Assembly (NCBI GenBank): GCA_944372565.1
Contig: CALVZR010000006.1
Span: 1 to 16,300 of the forward strand
Length of the DNA stretch: 16,300 nt
Reading direction: 5' to 3'
Origin: an uncultured Clostridia bacterium
Lineage (GTDB): Bacteria; Bacillota; Clostridia; Christensenellales; Borkfalkiaceae
The position numbers were made by a program, and so were the translations under genes. Below, in pieces: positions 6,386 to 12,416 of the stretch. Under the pieces are notes generated by a model. That model had not been told where the DNA came from. It worked only from the letters and a program-made list of their open reading frames with translations, and did no database searches. The stretch's first letter is position 1; each line of letters begins with the position of its first letter.

Positions 6386-7666
6386 TTATACGCATTTAAT
6401 GCTTTCAAACCGTCCGCAGCCCGCGGCGCCCGGCGTGCGGCCGACCTCGGTGTTGTCCGCCGTGCAATCCTGCAATTCCTTTATCGGATTCGGCTTGGTG
6501 CAGAAGCGGTAATCCCTGCCGTTTTTGCGGATATAAGAGGCCGTTGCCATATGCGAGGGCGTATCCTTGGGGGAGGGGTTGATCTTCTTCTGGAAGGAGA
6601 AAAACGGTGCGTTTTTTGGCAGATCGTCCAGCTTTTCGTATGTTTCTCCCGAAGCGGTGAACTGCACGGTGTTTTTCAGAACGGAGCGAACGTACGCGAT
6701 ATTTTCGTGCAGGGAGAGCGGTTCGGGAAATTCCCCGCCCGCGATCACCTCGTTCCATTCCTTCTTTTCGGTCTTTCTGAGGATTTCCGCCGCCTTGTGC
6801 AGGTGGGCGATTTCCGTGCGGAAGTTCTCTTCCCAGACGGCTTTTACGCGCTCGTCGCATTCGGTCATATAGCACGACCAGTAAAGATAGCATTCCGCAT
6901 ATTCGTGCCATAGCAGCATTTCCGCCCAGCTGCAGCCGGCGTTCATCAGGGATTCGTATTGCGTAACGTGTTCTTCCTCCACGAGGGCGATCTCCTGGTA
7001 GAGCCTGCGCGCCGCGTCGGTATCGGCGAACGCCGTTACGTTCATATAATAGTTCATAGTTTGCTGTTCCGCCGCGGTGATGATCATTGTCGCAAGCGTG
7101 GTGAACAGGTCTGCCGAGCAATCGACGCCCCGCTTCACGTTGTCCTTCGGATAGCGGTGGTGCGCGATGGTCGGCCTGCCCGGCATAATTTCCGTATAGC
7201 CGCCCACCAGCCGTTCGGCGTGCACGCCCTGCTGCTCTTCGAGCACGTTCGCATAGCGGTAAAGATGGTCGAAATCTTCGAGCAGCGCGAAGTCGAGCGC
7301 CTTTTTCACATAGGGATCCTTCGTGCGCTTGGCGAGTTCCGCGGTGAGGTCCACCGCCAGCTGTTCGTAGCCGATGGTGTGTTCGAGCACGGTTTCGTCG
7401 ATGGGCTTCAAGAGGGACAATTTGAGCTGCTGGCGCTTTTCCGCGGCGCGGGTGAGCGCCAGTTCCCGCTTTAAGTCGTTATCGCGGATATGGCGGGCGA
7501 ACTGGTGGGAAAACCAGTTTGCCTCGAACTCCGTGCCGTTCATCAGAATGATGCGGGTTTTGGTGTAAGGGTCGGTCGCGTTTTTGTCGTACGCGACGGG
7601 GTAGGATTTTTTCCAGCATTGAAACGCTTTTTCGAGCGATTCGGGTTTTTCCTGAAACGGATTCAT
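6386..7666 (-). CDS. ferritin-like di-metal domain protein, function unknown
   Basis: A 426-residue soluble protein with the ligand pattern of a ferritin-like four-helix bundle. Candidate helices carry YEQLAV (Glu101), LEDFDHLYRY (Glu130/Asp131 and His134), AAEQQTMNYY (Glu200) and VEEEHVTQYE (Glu230 and His233, an ExxH). A further pair of helices has WHEYAECY (His254, Glu255, Glu258) and TEIAHLHKA (Glu285, His288, another ExxH), so a second metal site is conceivable. The C-terminal tail carries four Cys (about 389, 401, 417, 425) without a CxxC. It is much longer than rubrerythrin or ferritin, and I cannot name the family. The ATG at 7666 is chosen because AAAAGGAGT lies 8-9 bases upstream and the frame further upstream looks non-coding. 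It lies 143 bases downstream of a small gene on the same strand, probably in one operon. Redox or metal handling is inferred from the fold only. Confidence 0.78.
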   Translation of the reverse strand: MNPFQEKPESLEKAFQCWKKSYPVAYDKNATDPYTKTRIILMNGTEFEANWFSHQFARHIRDNDLKRELALTRAAEKRQQLKLSLLKPIDETVLEHTIGYEQLAVDLTAELAKRTKDPYVKKALDFALLEDFDHLYRYANVLEEQQGVHAERLVGGYTEIMPGRPTIAHHRYPKDNVKRGVDCSADLFTTLATMIITAAEQQTMNYYMNVTAFADTDAARRLYQEIALVEEEHVTQYESLMNAGCSWAEMLLWHEYAECYLYWSCYMTECDERVKAVWEENFRTEIAHLHKAAEILRKTEKKEWNEVIAGGEFPEPLSLHENIAYVRSVLKNTVQFTASGETYEKLDDLPKNAPFFSFQKKINPSPKDTPSHMATASYIRKNGRDYRFCTKPNPIKELQDCTADNTEVGRTPGAAGCGRFESIKCV

Positions 7667-7809
7667 AAAACACACTCCTTTTTCGATATGTAAGGAAAAT
7701 GCGCCCGATGGGATTATTGCCGTTTGGAAAGGAAGTAAACCCGCCGCGCCCGTTTTTTTTGCGCTTCGCGCCGCTTTTTCCGCTCTTTGCAAAAAACGGA
7801 CTTCGCCGT

Positions 7810-7968
7810 TCACTGCGCCTTCTGTTTTTCTTCTTTGCCGAGTTCTTCGATATAGCGCACGGCTTCGGATTGCTTTTCTTCGGAAAGTTCGTCGAATTTC
7901 GACAGCACGTCCAGATAATTTTCGGGGATGGTGAGGTCGTATTCTTTCTGCTCCCGTTCCTTTTTCAT
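7810..7968 (-). CDS. small acidic protein of 52 residues, function unknown
   Basis: A short gene starting MKKEREQKEYDLTIPENYLD, continuing with VLSKFDELSEEKQSEAVRYI and ending EELGKEEKQKAQ before TGA. It is backed by a clear GGAGG Shine-Dalgarno (plus-strand 7977-7981) 8 bases before the ATG and by a good promoter upstream. Composition is very rich in Glu and Lys. The stretch from Leu19 to Glu47 reads as an amphipathic helix or helix pair, with no membrane segment or signal peptide. It is the first gene of the presumed operon with the ferritin-like protein. I do not recognise the family; a small regulator or partner of the downstream protein is possible but unsupported. The 143 bases between the two genes contain only a weak ACGG/CCGT stem followed by six T (reading the - strand) and no second convincing promoter. 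Confidence 0.7.
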   Translation of the reverse strand: MKKEREQKEYDLTIPENYLDVLSKFDELSEEKQSEAVRYIEELGKEEKQKAQ

Positions 7969-8017
7969 AAAATGTTCCTCCGTTATAAATTCCGCTTATG
8001 CAACGGTTTGTATTTTC

Positions 8018-8046
8018 ATGATAATATATTTTGAACAATATTGCAA
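8018..8046 (-). promoter_or_regulatory. promoter of the small-protein/ferritin-like operon
   Basis: Reading the - strand, TTGCAA (8046-8041) and TATCAT (8023-8018) are separated by 17 bases. The predicted start near 8011 leaves a leader of about 43 bases before the ATG at 7968. The core promoter overlaps one copy of the TTTTGAAyAATATT repeat described in the next entry. Confidence 0.65.
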
Positions 8047-8081
8047 GTAATTTTGAATAATATTTTCAAAATTATTCAAAA
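8029..8081. repeat. cluster of TTTTGAAyAATATT repeats, probable operator
   Basis: TTTTGAACAATATT (8029-8042) recurs as TTTTGAATAATATT (8051-8064), 22 bases later, about two helical turns. An inverted copy ending in ATTATTCAAAA lies at 8071-8081. TTTTGAATAAT (8051-8061) and ATTATTCAAAA (8071-8081) form a perfect 11-bp inverted repeat, and TTTTGAA-N7-TTCAAAA (8051-8071) is a second palindrome. The cluster overlaps and lies upstream of the leftward promoter. The regulator is unknown. Confidence 0.5.
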
Positions 8082-8115
8082 TTTATGTACGGCGCGGAAA
8101 TTGCGCTTTGAAAAG

Positions 8116-8145
8116 TTGCCAAACGCCGCCCGTTCGTGATAAAAT
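8116..8145 (+). promoter_or_regulatory. promoter of the epimerase-like gene, near-leaderless
   Basis: TTGCCA (8116-8121) and TAAAAT (8140-8145) are 18 bases apart, each with five of six consensus bases. The predicted transcription start at about 8152 is only about 5 bases before the ATG at 8157, and no Shine-Dalgarno is present between them. Confidence 0.55.
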
Positions 8146-8156
8146 ACAGATAAATT

Positions 8157-9149
8157 ATGGACGGGATCAGGAAAGTATTCATCGCGGGGGGCACGGGGTT
8201 TCTGGGCGCTCCCGCCGCGCAGAGGCTCCGCGCGCTCGGCGTCGAAACGCGCTCCGCCTCCCTTTCGGGCGGGGAGAACTGCGATAAACTGAATTTGTTT
8301 GAAGAAAGCGAAAGCTCGCTTTCGGAATATTTTGCAAACATCGGCGCGGACGCGCTCGTTTACGCGCTGGGGCCGGACGAGCGGCAGGCGGCGCCCGCGC
8401 CCGCATATGAATTTTTCCGCGAGAGGCTGGCGGAGCAGTGCGGCAGGATCTGCCGCGCCGCAAAGCGTGCGGGCGCGAAAAAGCTGGTGGTGTTCGGCTC
8501 TTACTTTTCGCATTTCGACGCGCTGCTCGGCGGAAAACTTGCAAAAGCGCATCCGTATATCCGCGCGCGGCGCGATCAGGAACGGGAGGTGCTCTCCTTA
8601 AACGGCGAAGGGTGCGCAGCCCTCGTTTTGCAGCTGCCGTATATCTTCGGCGTGACCGGGGGCAGAACGCCCATCTGGCGGGAAAGCCTGCTTTCGCATT
8701 ACGACGGGTTCGGTTCGGTGTTCATTCCGCGCGGGGGCACGGCGGCGACGACGGCGGAAAGCGTGGCGGACGCCGCGGCAGCGGCGGTGCTGTTCGGCGA
8801 GGGCGGCGTGTATCCCGTGGGTGGGGTAAATCTTACTTATAAGGAATTGTTCATAAAGATGCTCCGCGCCGCGGGGGACGGGCGGAAGGTGCATACCGTG
8901 CCCGCCTTTCTCGCCGCGCCGGGGGCGCGGCTGATGACGAAAAACGCAAAGGCGGACGGCAGGGAGCCGGGGCTGGATTACGCGAAACTGATGACGCAGG
9001 TTTTTCCCCGCCGCTTTTATCTGGACGGGGAGCAGACGGCGCGCGCGCTGCATTTTGAAAAACTCGGTTTTTCCCCCGTGCGGGATATCGACGCCGCGAT
9101 CGGGGAGAGTATGCGCGCGTGCTATCCCGAACGGTTCGGCGGAAAATAA
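8157..9149 (+). CDS. NAD(P)-dependent epimerase/dehydratase-like protein (extended SDR)
   Basis: A 330-residue Rossmann-fold protein beginning VFIAGGTGFLGAPAAQRL, with the GGTGFLG nucleotide-binding glycine motif at residues 11-17. It continues with DALVYALGP (64-73), AGAKKLVVFGSYFSH (105-119) and a C-terminal substrate domain including GGVYPVGGVNLTYKELF, typical of nucleotide-sugar epimerases and related reductases. The catalytic YxxxK of the extended SDR family appears as Tyr134-x3-Arg138 (YIRAR), so Lys is replaced by a conservative Arg and activity could be altered. Substrate is unknown and there are no sugar-pathway neighbours. The start at ATG 8157 is set by the glycine motif at residue 11. 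No Shine-Dalgarno is visible, consistent with a near-leaderless message. It probably does not share function with the metal transporter 74 bases downstream. Confidence 0.8.
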   Translation: MDGIRKVFIAGGTGFLGAPAAQRLRALGVETRSASLSGGENCDKLNLFEESESSLSEYFANIGADALVYALGPDERQAAPAPAYEFFRERLAEQCGRICRAAKRAGAKKLVVFGSYFSHFDALLGGKLAKAHPYIRARRDQEREVLSLNGEGCAALVLQLPYIFGVTGGRTPIWRESLLSHYDGFGSVFIPRGGTAATTAESVADAAAAAVLFGEGGVYPVGGVNLTYKELFIKMLRAAGDGRKVHTVPAFLAAPGARLMTKNAKADGREPGLDYAKLMTQVFPRRFYLDGEQTARALHFEKLGFSPVRDIDAAIGESMRACYPERFGGK

Positions 9150-9223
9150 AAGGAAACCGGGCTTGCGTTTACGGCGCCCCGGACGGAAAACCAGAGAGGA
9201 GGCGGAAAACCGCAGGGAAAAAG

Positions 9224-10006
9224 ATGATATTCAATACCGTGCTCGGTCTGCTGATCCCGTTCGTCGGAACGGCGCTCGGCGCGGCGACCGTGTTTTTGCT
9301 GAAAAGAGATCTCAACGAGAAGGTGCAGAAGTTCCTGCTCGGGTTCGCTTCGGGCGTGATGGCGGCGGCTTCGGTGTGGTCGCTCCTGCTGCCCTCCGCG
9401 GAGATGGCGGCGGAGCAGGGCGTTCCCGAATGGCTCCCGCCCGCCGCGGGTTTCGCGCTCGGCATGCTGGCGCTGCTCGCGCTCGATACTTTCGTGCCCC
9501 ACCAACATATAGACGCCGCCGAGGCGGAAGGGCGGAAAAGCTCTTTCAGCCGCTCGAAACTGCTCCTGTTTTCGGTAACGCTGCACAATATCCCGGAGGG
9601 GATGGCGGTGGGCGCGGTGTTCGCGGGGCTGCTCGCGGGCGGCGTTCCCGTAACGGCGGCGGGGGCGTTTGCCCTTTCGGCGGGCATCGCGCTGCAAAAT
9701 TTCCCCGAAGGGGCGGTGATCTCCATGCCCCTGCTCGCGGAGGGCAACAAGAAGGGCAAAGCTTTCGGCTACGGCGTGCTTTCGGGGGCGGTGGAACCGG
9801 CTGCGGGGCTGATCACAGCGCTTTTCACCTCGCTCGTCACGCCCGTTCTTCCCTATCTTCTCTCCTTTGCGGCGGGCGCGATGATCTACGTGGTGGTGGA
9901 GGAGCTCATCCCTTCCTCGCAGAGCGGAAAACATACCAATATCGCCACGGTGGGCGTGCTGCTCGGCTTTACGGCGATGATGATTCTGGACATGGCGCTC
10001 GGCTGA
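9224..10006 (+). CDS. ZIP family metal transporter (GufA/ZupT-like)
   Basis: A 260-residue integral membrane protein with about eight hydrophobic segments, matching bacterial ZIP transporters that import or equilibrate divalent metals such as zinc. The two signature helices carry TLHNIPEGMAVG (residues 119-130, HNIPEG 121-126) and ALQNFPEGAVIS (156-167), which form the binuclear metal site. In the second, the His found in many ZupT proteins is Gln, as in GufA-type members. Further features are a metal-loop-like VPHQHID (91-97), GAVEPAAGL (189-197) and AGAMIYVVVEELIP near the C-terminus. The ATG at 9224 is chosen because the hydrophobic N-terminus begins there; upstream codons encode a basic, non-conserved stretch. 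The nearest purine run is the weak AGGGA at 9214-9218. A stronger AGGAGG lies at 9197-9202, just before a small GCGG-AAAA-CCGC hairpin. Confidence 0.9.
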   Translation: MIFNTVLGLLIPFVGTALGAATVFLLKRDLNEKVQKFLLGFASGVMAAASVWSLLLPSAEMAAEQGVPEWLPPAAGFALGMLALLALDTFVPHQHIDAAEAEGRKSSFSRSKLLLFSVTLHNIPEGMAVGAVFAGLLAGGVPVTAAGAFALSAGIALQNFPEGAVISMPLLAEGNKKGKAFGYGVLSGAVEPAAGLITALFTSLVTPVLPYLLSFAAGAMIYVVVEELIPSSQSGKHTNIATVGVLLGFTAMMILDMALG

Positions 10007-10042
10007 GCGGAGAAAACAAAGGCAAAATACAGGAGTAAAAAC

Positions 10043-10357
10043 ATGTTCGAACCCGATTACAGAAATATCGAGGACTGCGCGCGCAACAAAAAGCCGCGGC
10101 GCATCCCCCTTTACGAACACGGCATAGACGACGGGATTATGGAAGGATTCCTCGGCAAGAAATTCGCGCACCTGCGCAAGAGCGATCGCTCATGGTGGAA
10201 ACCGTGCGGCGGTTGCGCGGCGATTACGATTAAGAAGTCAATATTTGAAATAAAGTTGTATGTTTGCGGCACGCGCGGCGTTCCCCGCGGTGGTACAATA
10301 AGAGCGCGAAGGGCGATTATTGATACCGTTTGGGGGAAACGCCGTATTTTTCTTTAA
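10043..10357 (+). pseudogene. truncated UroD-like (COG0407-type methyltransferase) gene remnant
   Basis: The frame begins MFEPDYRNIEDCARNKKPRR and continues IPLYEHGIDDGIMEGFLGKKFA, which resembles the N-terminus of uroporphyrinogen-decarboxylase-like proteins of about 350 residues common in gut Clostridia. A proper AGGAG Shine-Dalgarno lies about 9 bases upstream. After about residue 50 the likeness stops: the frame runs through WWKPCGGCAAITIKK into Arg-rich low-quality sequence and ends at 10357, overlapping the convergent AraC gene by 41 bases. None of the barrel of the family is found elsewhere in the window. I infer a gene that lost its 3' six-sevenths by deletion. Recognisable similarity covers roughly 10043-10200 only. 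A real 104-residue protein is possible but unlikely. Confidence 0.55.
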
Positions 10358-11165
10358 ACGCCTTGCTGAACGCGTAGATAGAGGAATAATTGAGAAGTTC
10401 CGCGATCTTCGTTACCGAAAGGCAGCCTTCGTCGAGGAGCAGGCGGGCGGTTTCCAGCCTGCGGCTGCGGTAATATTCGAGCAGGGTGGAGGAAGTCGTC
10501 TTTTTGAAAATTTCGGAAAGATAACTGTATGTATAGCCGAAAATCTCCGCGAGCTCTTCGAGTTTGGCGAGCGAATAGATGTGCGTATCGATATAGTTCA
10601 TCATCTGATAGCAAAGCTCTTCCGCCCGCGTGGCGTCGCCCTTTCTCTGCGCGGGGGAGTTCTGCTTGAAATCCCGTATGAGATAGATGGCGATCTGCTC
10701 GAAGGAAGAGGCGAGCAGTTTTTCGCGGTATTCGCCCTTGCCGTCGAATTCGGCGATGGCGTTCTCCACGAGGCGGCGGATGTTTTCGTCGCGGAAAACC
10801 CGCGCTTCCGCCTTCGCGCAGCGCTGCATAATGTTTTCCAGTTCGGCGGCATAGGCGGGATCTTCCGTATTGAAAGAATAAAAATCGAATTTGAGCGGGT
10901 CGTTTCTGTCCGCGACGATGGCGTGGAAATCTCCCGGGAAGGAAAGGTGGATATCCCCCCGCTTCACGGGGACGGGCGCGCCGTTGGTGAAAATCTGCCC
11001 CAGCCCGCCCGTTACGACGGTCAGCTCGAACAGGTTCACGTGCGAGTGCGTGGGAACGACCGTTTCCTCCGCGCAGTGCATCCGCCCGATCTGGAAAAAG
11101 AAAAAAGAGCCGAATCGCAGCGGGTGGGAGATATGGTTTTTATCGATATGATAGCGGATGTCCAT
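10317..11165 (-). CDS. AraC family transcriptional regulator
   Basis: A 282-residue cytosolic regulator with the usual AraC layout. The N-terminal cupin-like sensing domain (about residues 25-115) contains PTHSHVNLFELTVVTGG and GDIHLSFPGDFHAI, the pattern of a small-sugar-binding pocket. The C-terminal double helix-turn-helix (about 187-282) reads SLAKLEELAEIFGYTYSYLS for the first unit and VTKIAELLNYSSIYAFSKAF with KEKYGVSPKRYQ for the second, the family signature. It is divergent from the five-gene sugar operon at 11345, with the 180-base gap holding both promoters, so it most likely controls that operon in response to its sugar. The message seems leaderless: the promoter places +1 on the A of the ATG at 11165, and there is no Shine-Dalgarno. 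Confidence 0.93.
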   Translation of the reverse strand: MDIRYHIDKNHISHPLRFGSFFFFQIGRMHCAEETVVPTHSHVNLFELTVVTGGLGQIFTNGAPVPVKRGDIHLSFPGDFHAIVADRNDPLKFDFYSFNTEDPAYAAELENIMQRCAKAEARVFRDENIRRLVENAIAEFDGKGEYREKLLASSFEQIAIYLIRDFKQNSPAQRKGDATRAEELCYQMMNYIDTHIYSLAKLEELAEIFGYTYSYLSEIFKKTTSSTLLEYYRSRRLETARLLLDEGCLSVTKIAELLNYSSIYAFSKAFKEKYGVSPKRYQ

Positions 11166-11171
11166 AAAGAA

Positions 11172-11200
11172 ATTGTAGCGCGGACGGGGGCTTTTGTCAA
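11172..11200 (-). promoter_or_regulatory. promoter of the AraC gene, predicted leaderless
   Basis: Reading the - strand, TTGACA (11200-11195), a 17-base spacer and TACAAT (11177-11172) are followed by six bases, TTCTTT, and then ATG. With standard spacing the transcript would start on the A of the start codon. Confidence 0.8.
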
Positions 11201-11201
11201 T

Positions 11202-11273
11202 AAAAATATTAAAAATTTTTTCGGAGCGCGGCGGAAAGGTCGGGCTAAATCCTAAAAAATGATAAATTTTTCG
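11202..11273. repeat. pair of AT-rich direct repeats in the divergent AraC/operon intergenic region
   Basis: AAAAATATTAAAAATTTTTT plus CG (11202-11223) and AAAAAATGATAAATTTTTCG (11254-11273) share the layout A-run, T-rich centre, T-run, CG. Their ends are 50 bases apart, close to five helical turns. They flank GC-rich sequence between the two divergent promoters; the second lies just upstream of the operon -35 box. Candidate AraC-type operator half-sites, not proven. Confidence 0.4.
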
Positions 11274-11286
11274 CGAACTATGGATA

Positions 11287-11315
11287 TTGACGGACGGGCG
11301 GAAAGGGACTATAAT
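11287..11315 (+). promoter_or_regulatory. promoter of the five-gene sugar operon
   Basis: TTGACG (11287-11292) and a perfect TATAAT (11310-11315) are separated by 17 bases. The start is predicted near 11322. GGGAGG (11332-11337) serves as Shine-Dalgarno 7 bases before the ATG at 11345. The near-consensus core suggests that regulation is by repression or by a nearby AraC site. Confidence 0.85.
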
Positions 11316-11344
11316 CTAATCAGAAAAAAACGGGAGGTTTTTTT

Positions 11345-12406
11345 ATGAAAAAGGTTATAGCGGTTGTCGGTTGCGGTCGGATCGCGCAGAGCGCGCATTT
11401 CCCCGCGTTCGCGCAGATGGACGAAGTTCGCGTGAAATACGCGTGCGATCTCATCGTTTCCAAGGCGGAGGCGATGAAGGAAAAATATCCCGATAAGGTG
11501 GAGAACGTCATCACCGATTATATGGTGGCGCTGGCGGATCCCGAAGTGGAAGCGGTTTTCGTGCTCACGCCCAATTTCGCGCACTATACGGTTACGATGG
11601 ACGCCCTGAAAGCGGGCAAGCACGTGTTCTGCGAAAAGCCGATCACGGTGAATTACAAACTTTCCCTCGAAATGGCGAAGGAAGCGGAAAAGCAGGGCAA
11701 AATGCTCAATATCGGCGTGTGCAACCGCTACCACAAATCGGTGGAAAAACTCGAAGAAATGTGCCGCGAAGGCAAATTCGGCAATCTGTATCACGTTTAC
11801 TGCTCGTTCAGAAGTTTCAGGAGCATCCCCGGGCTGGGCGGCCCGTTCACCGATAAAAAACAGTCGGGCGGCGGCGTGCTCATCGACTGGGGCGTGCACT
11901 TTTTCGACCTCATCTTGTACATCCTCGGCAACGCCAAGGTGAAAAATCTCACCTGCGACGCGTATTCCGAAATGGCGAAGGACATGAAGGCTTATAAATA
12001 TCGCAGCATGTGGGCGGAGGACACGGCGGACACGGAGCACGGCGTGAACGACGTGGACGACTTCATCACCGGCTACGTGCGCACCGACAAGGCGAGCATC
12101 TCCTTCAACGGCGCGTGGGCGCAGAATATCGACAAAGAGGAGATGTTTATCGATTTCCTCGGCGACAAGGGCGGCGCGCGGCTCAATTACGGCGGATTTT
12201 TCTCCTTTACGGACGGTAGCACGCTGCAAACCGAAACGCCCGAATACGACATCCCCAATATGTATCTGCTCGAGGACAAGGCGTTTATCGAATCGATCTC
12301 GACGGGCGTGAAGAACAAGGGCAACGTGGAAAACGTGCTCGAAACGGCAAAACTGCTGGACGCGCTGTACGCTTCCGCGGCGAGCCGCAAGGAAATCGTT
12401 TTATAA
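11345..12406 (+). CDS. Gfo/Idh/MocA family NAD(P)-dependent oxidoreductase
   Basis: A 353-residue dehydrogenase of the glucose-fructose oxidoreductase/inositol dehydrogenase family, which oxidises or reduces a sugar, inositol or glycoside hydroxyl with NAD(P). The Rossmann domain opens with VVGCGRIAQSAHFPAF (GxGxxA-type, residues 7-22), and CEKPIT contains the conserved EKP (97-99) whose Lys contacts cofactor and substrate. The C-terminal sheet domain contains GGGVLIDWGVHFFDLILY, the D-x-G-x-H-x-x-D motif supplying the catalytic Asp/His. Both parts look intact. It is the first gene of the operon, 11 bases before the next gene. The substrate cannot be read from sequence. The neighbouring second dehydrogenase and TIM-barrel isomerase suggest a keto-sugar route. 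Confidence 0.92.
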   Translation: MKKVIAVVGCGRIAQSAHFPAFAQMDEVRVKYACDLIVSKAEAMKEKYPDKVENVITDYMVALADPEVEAVFVLTPNFAHYTVTMDALKAGKHVFCEKPITVNYKLSLEMAKEAEKQGKMLNIGVCNRYHKSVEKLEEMCREGKFGNLYHVYCSFRSFRSIPGLGGPFTDKKQSGGGVLIDWGVHFFDLILYILGNAKVKNLTCDAYSEMAKDMKAYKYRSMWAEDTADTEHGVNDVDDFITGYVRTDKASISFNGAWAQNIDKEEMFIDFLGDKGGARLNYGGFFSFTDGSTLQTETPEYDIPNMYLLEDKAFIESISTGVKNKGNVENVLETAKLLDALYASAASRKEIVL

Positions 12407-12416
12407 GGGGCGCGGT

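Noticed and set aside
5068..6408. Long open frame of 446 codons on the - strand across pgk and tpiA
   Set aside because: It crosses two conserved genes and the terminator and has no motifs; a compositional artefact.
7741..7800. Terminator between the small gene and the ferritin-like gene
   Set aside because: The GCGC-GAA-GCGC hairpin is followed by A rather than T in the direction of transcription, and the other stem is only 4 bp.
7667..8038. Upstream in-frame extension of the ferritin-like gene on the - strand
   Set aside because: The extension is Arg-rich without pattern and overlaps the small gene at 7810-7968 in another frame; the ATG at 7666 has a proper Shine-Dalgarno.
8051..8081. PerR or Fur box
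   Set aside because: The AT-rich palindrome resembles such boxes only loosely; the arms centre on TTGAA rather than TGATAAT or TTATAAT, so I do not name the regulator.
9055..10038. Open frame of 327 codons on the + strand overlapping the epimerase-like and ZIP genes
   Set aside because: Extremely Arg/Gly-rich and out of frame with the ZIP protein, whose membrane helices and HNIPEG motif are convincing.
10320..11255. Open frame of 311 codons on the + strand opposite the AraC gene
   Set aside because: The opposite strand encodes a clear AraC regulator with promoter; this frame has no motifs.
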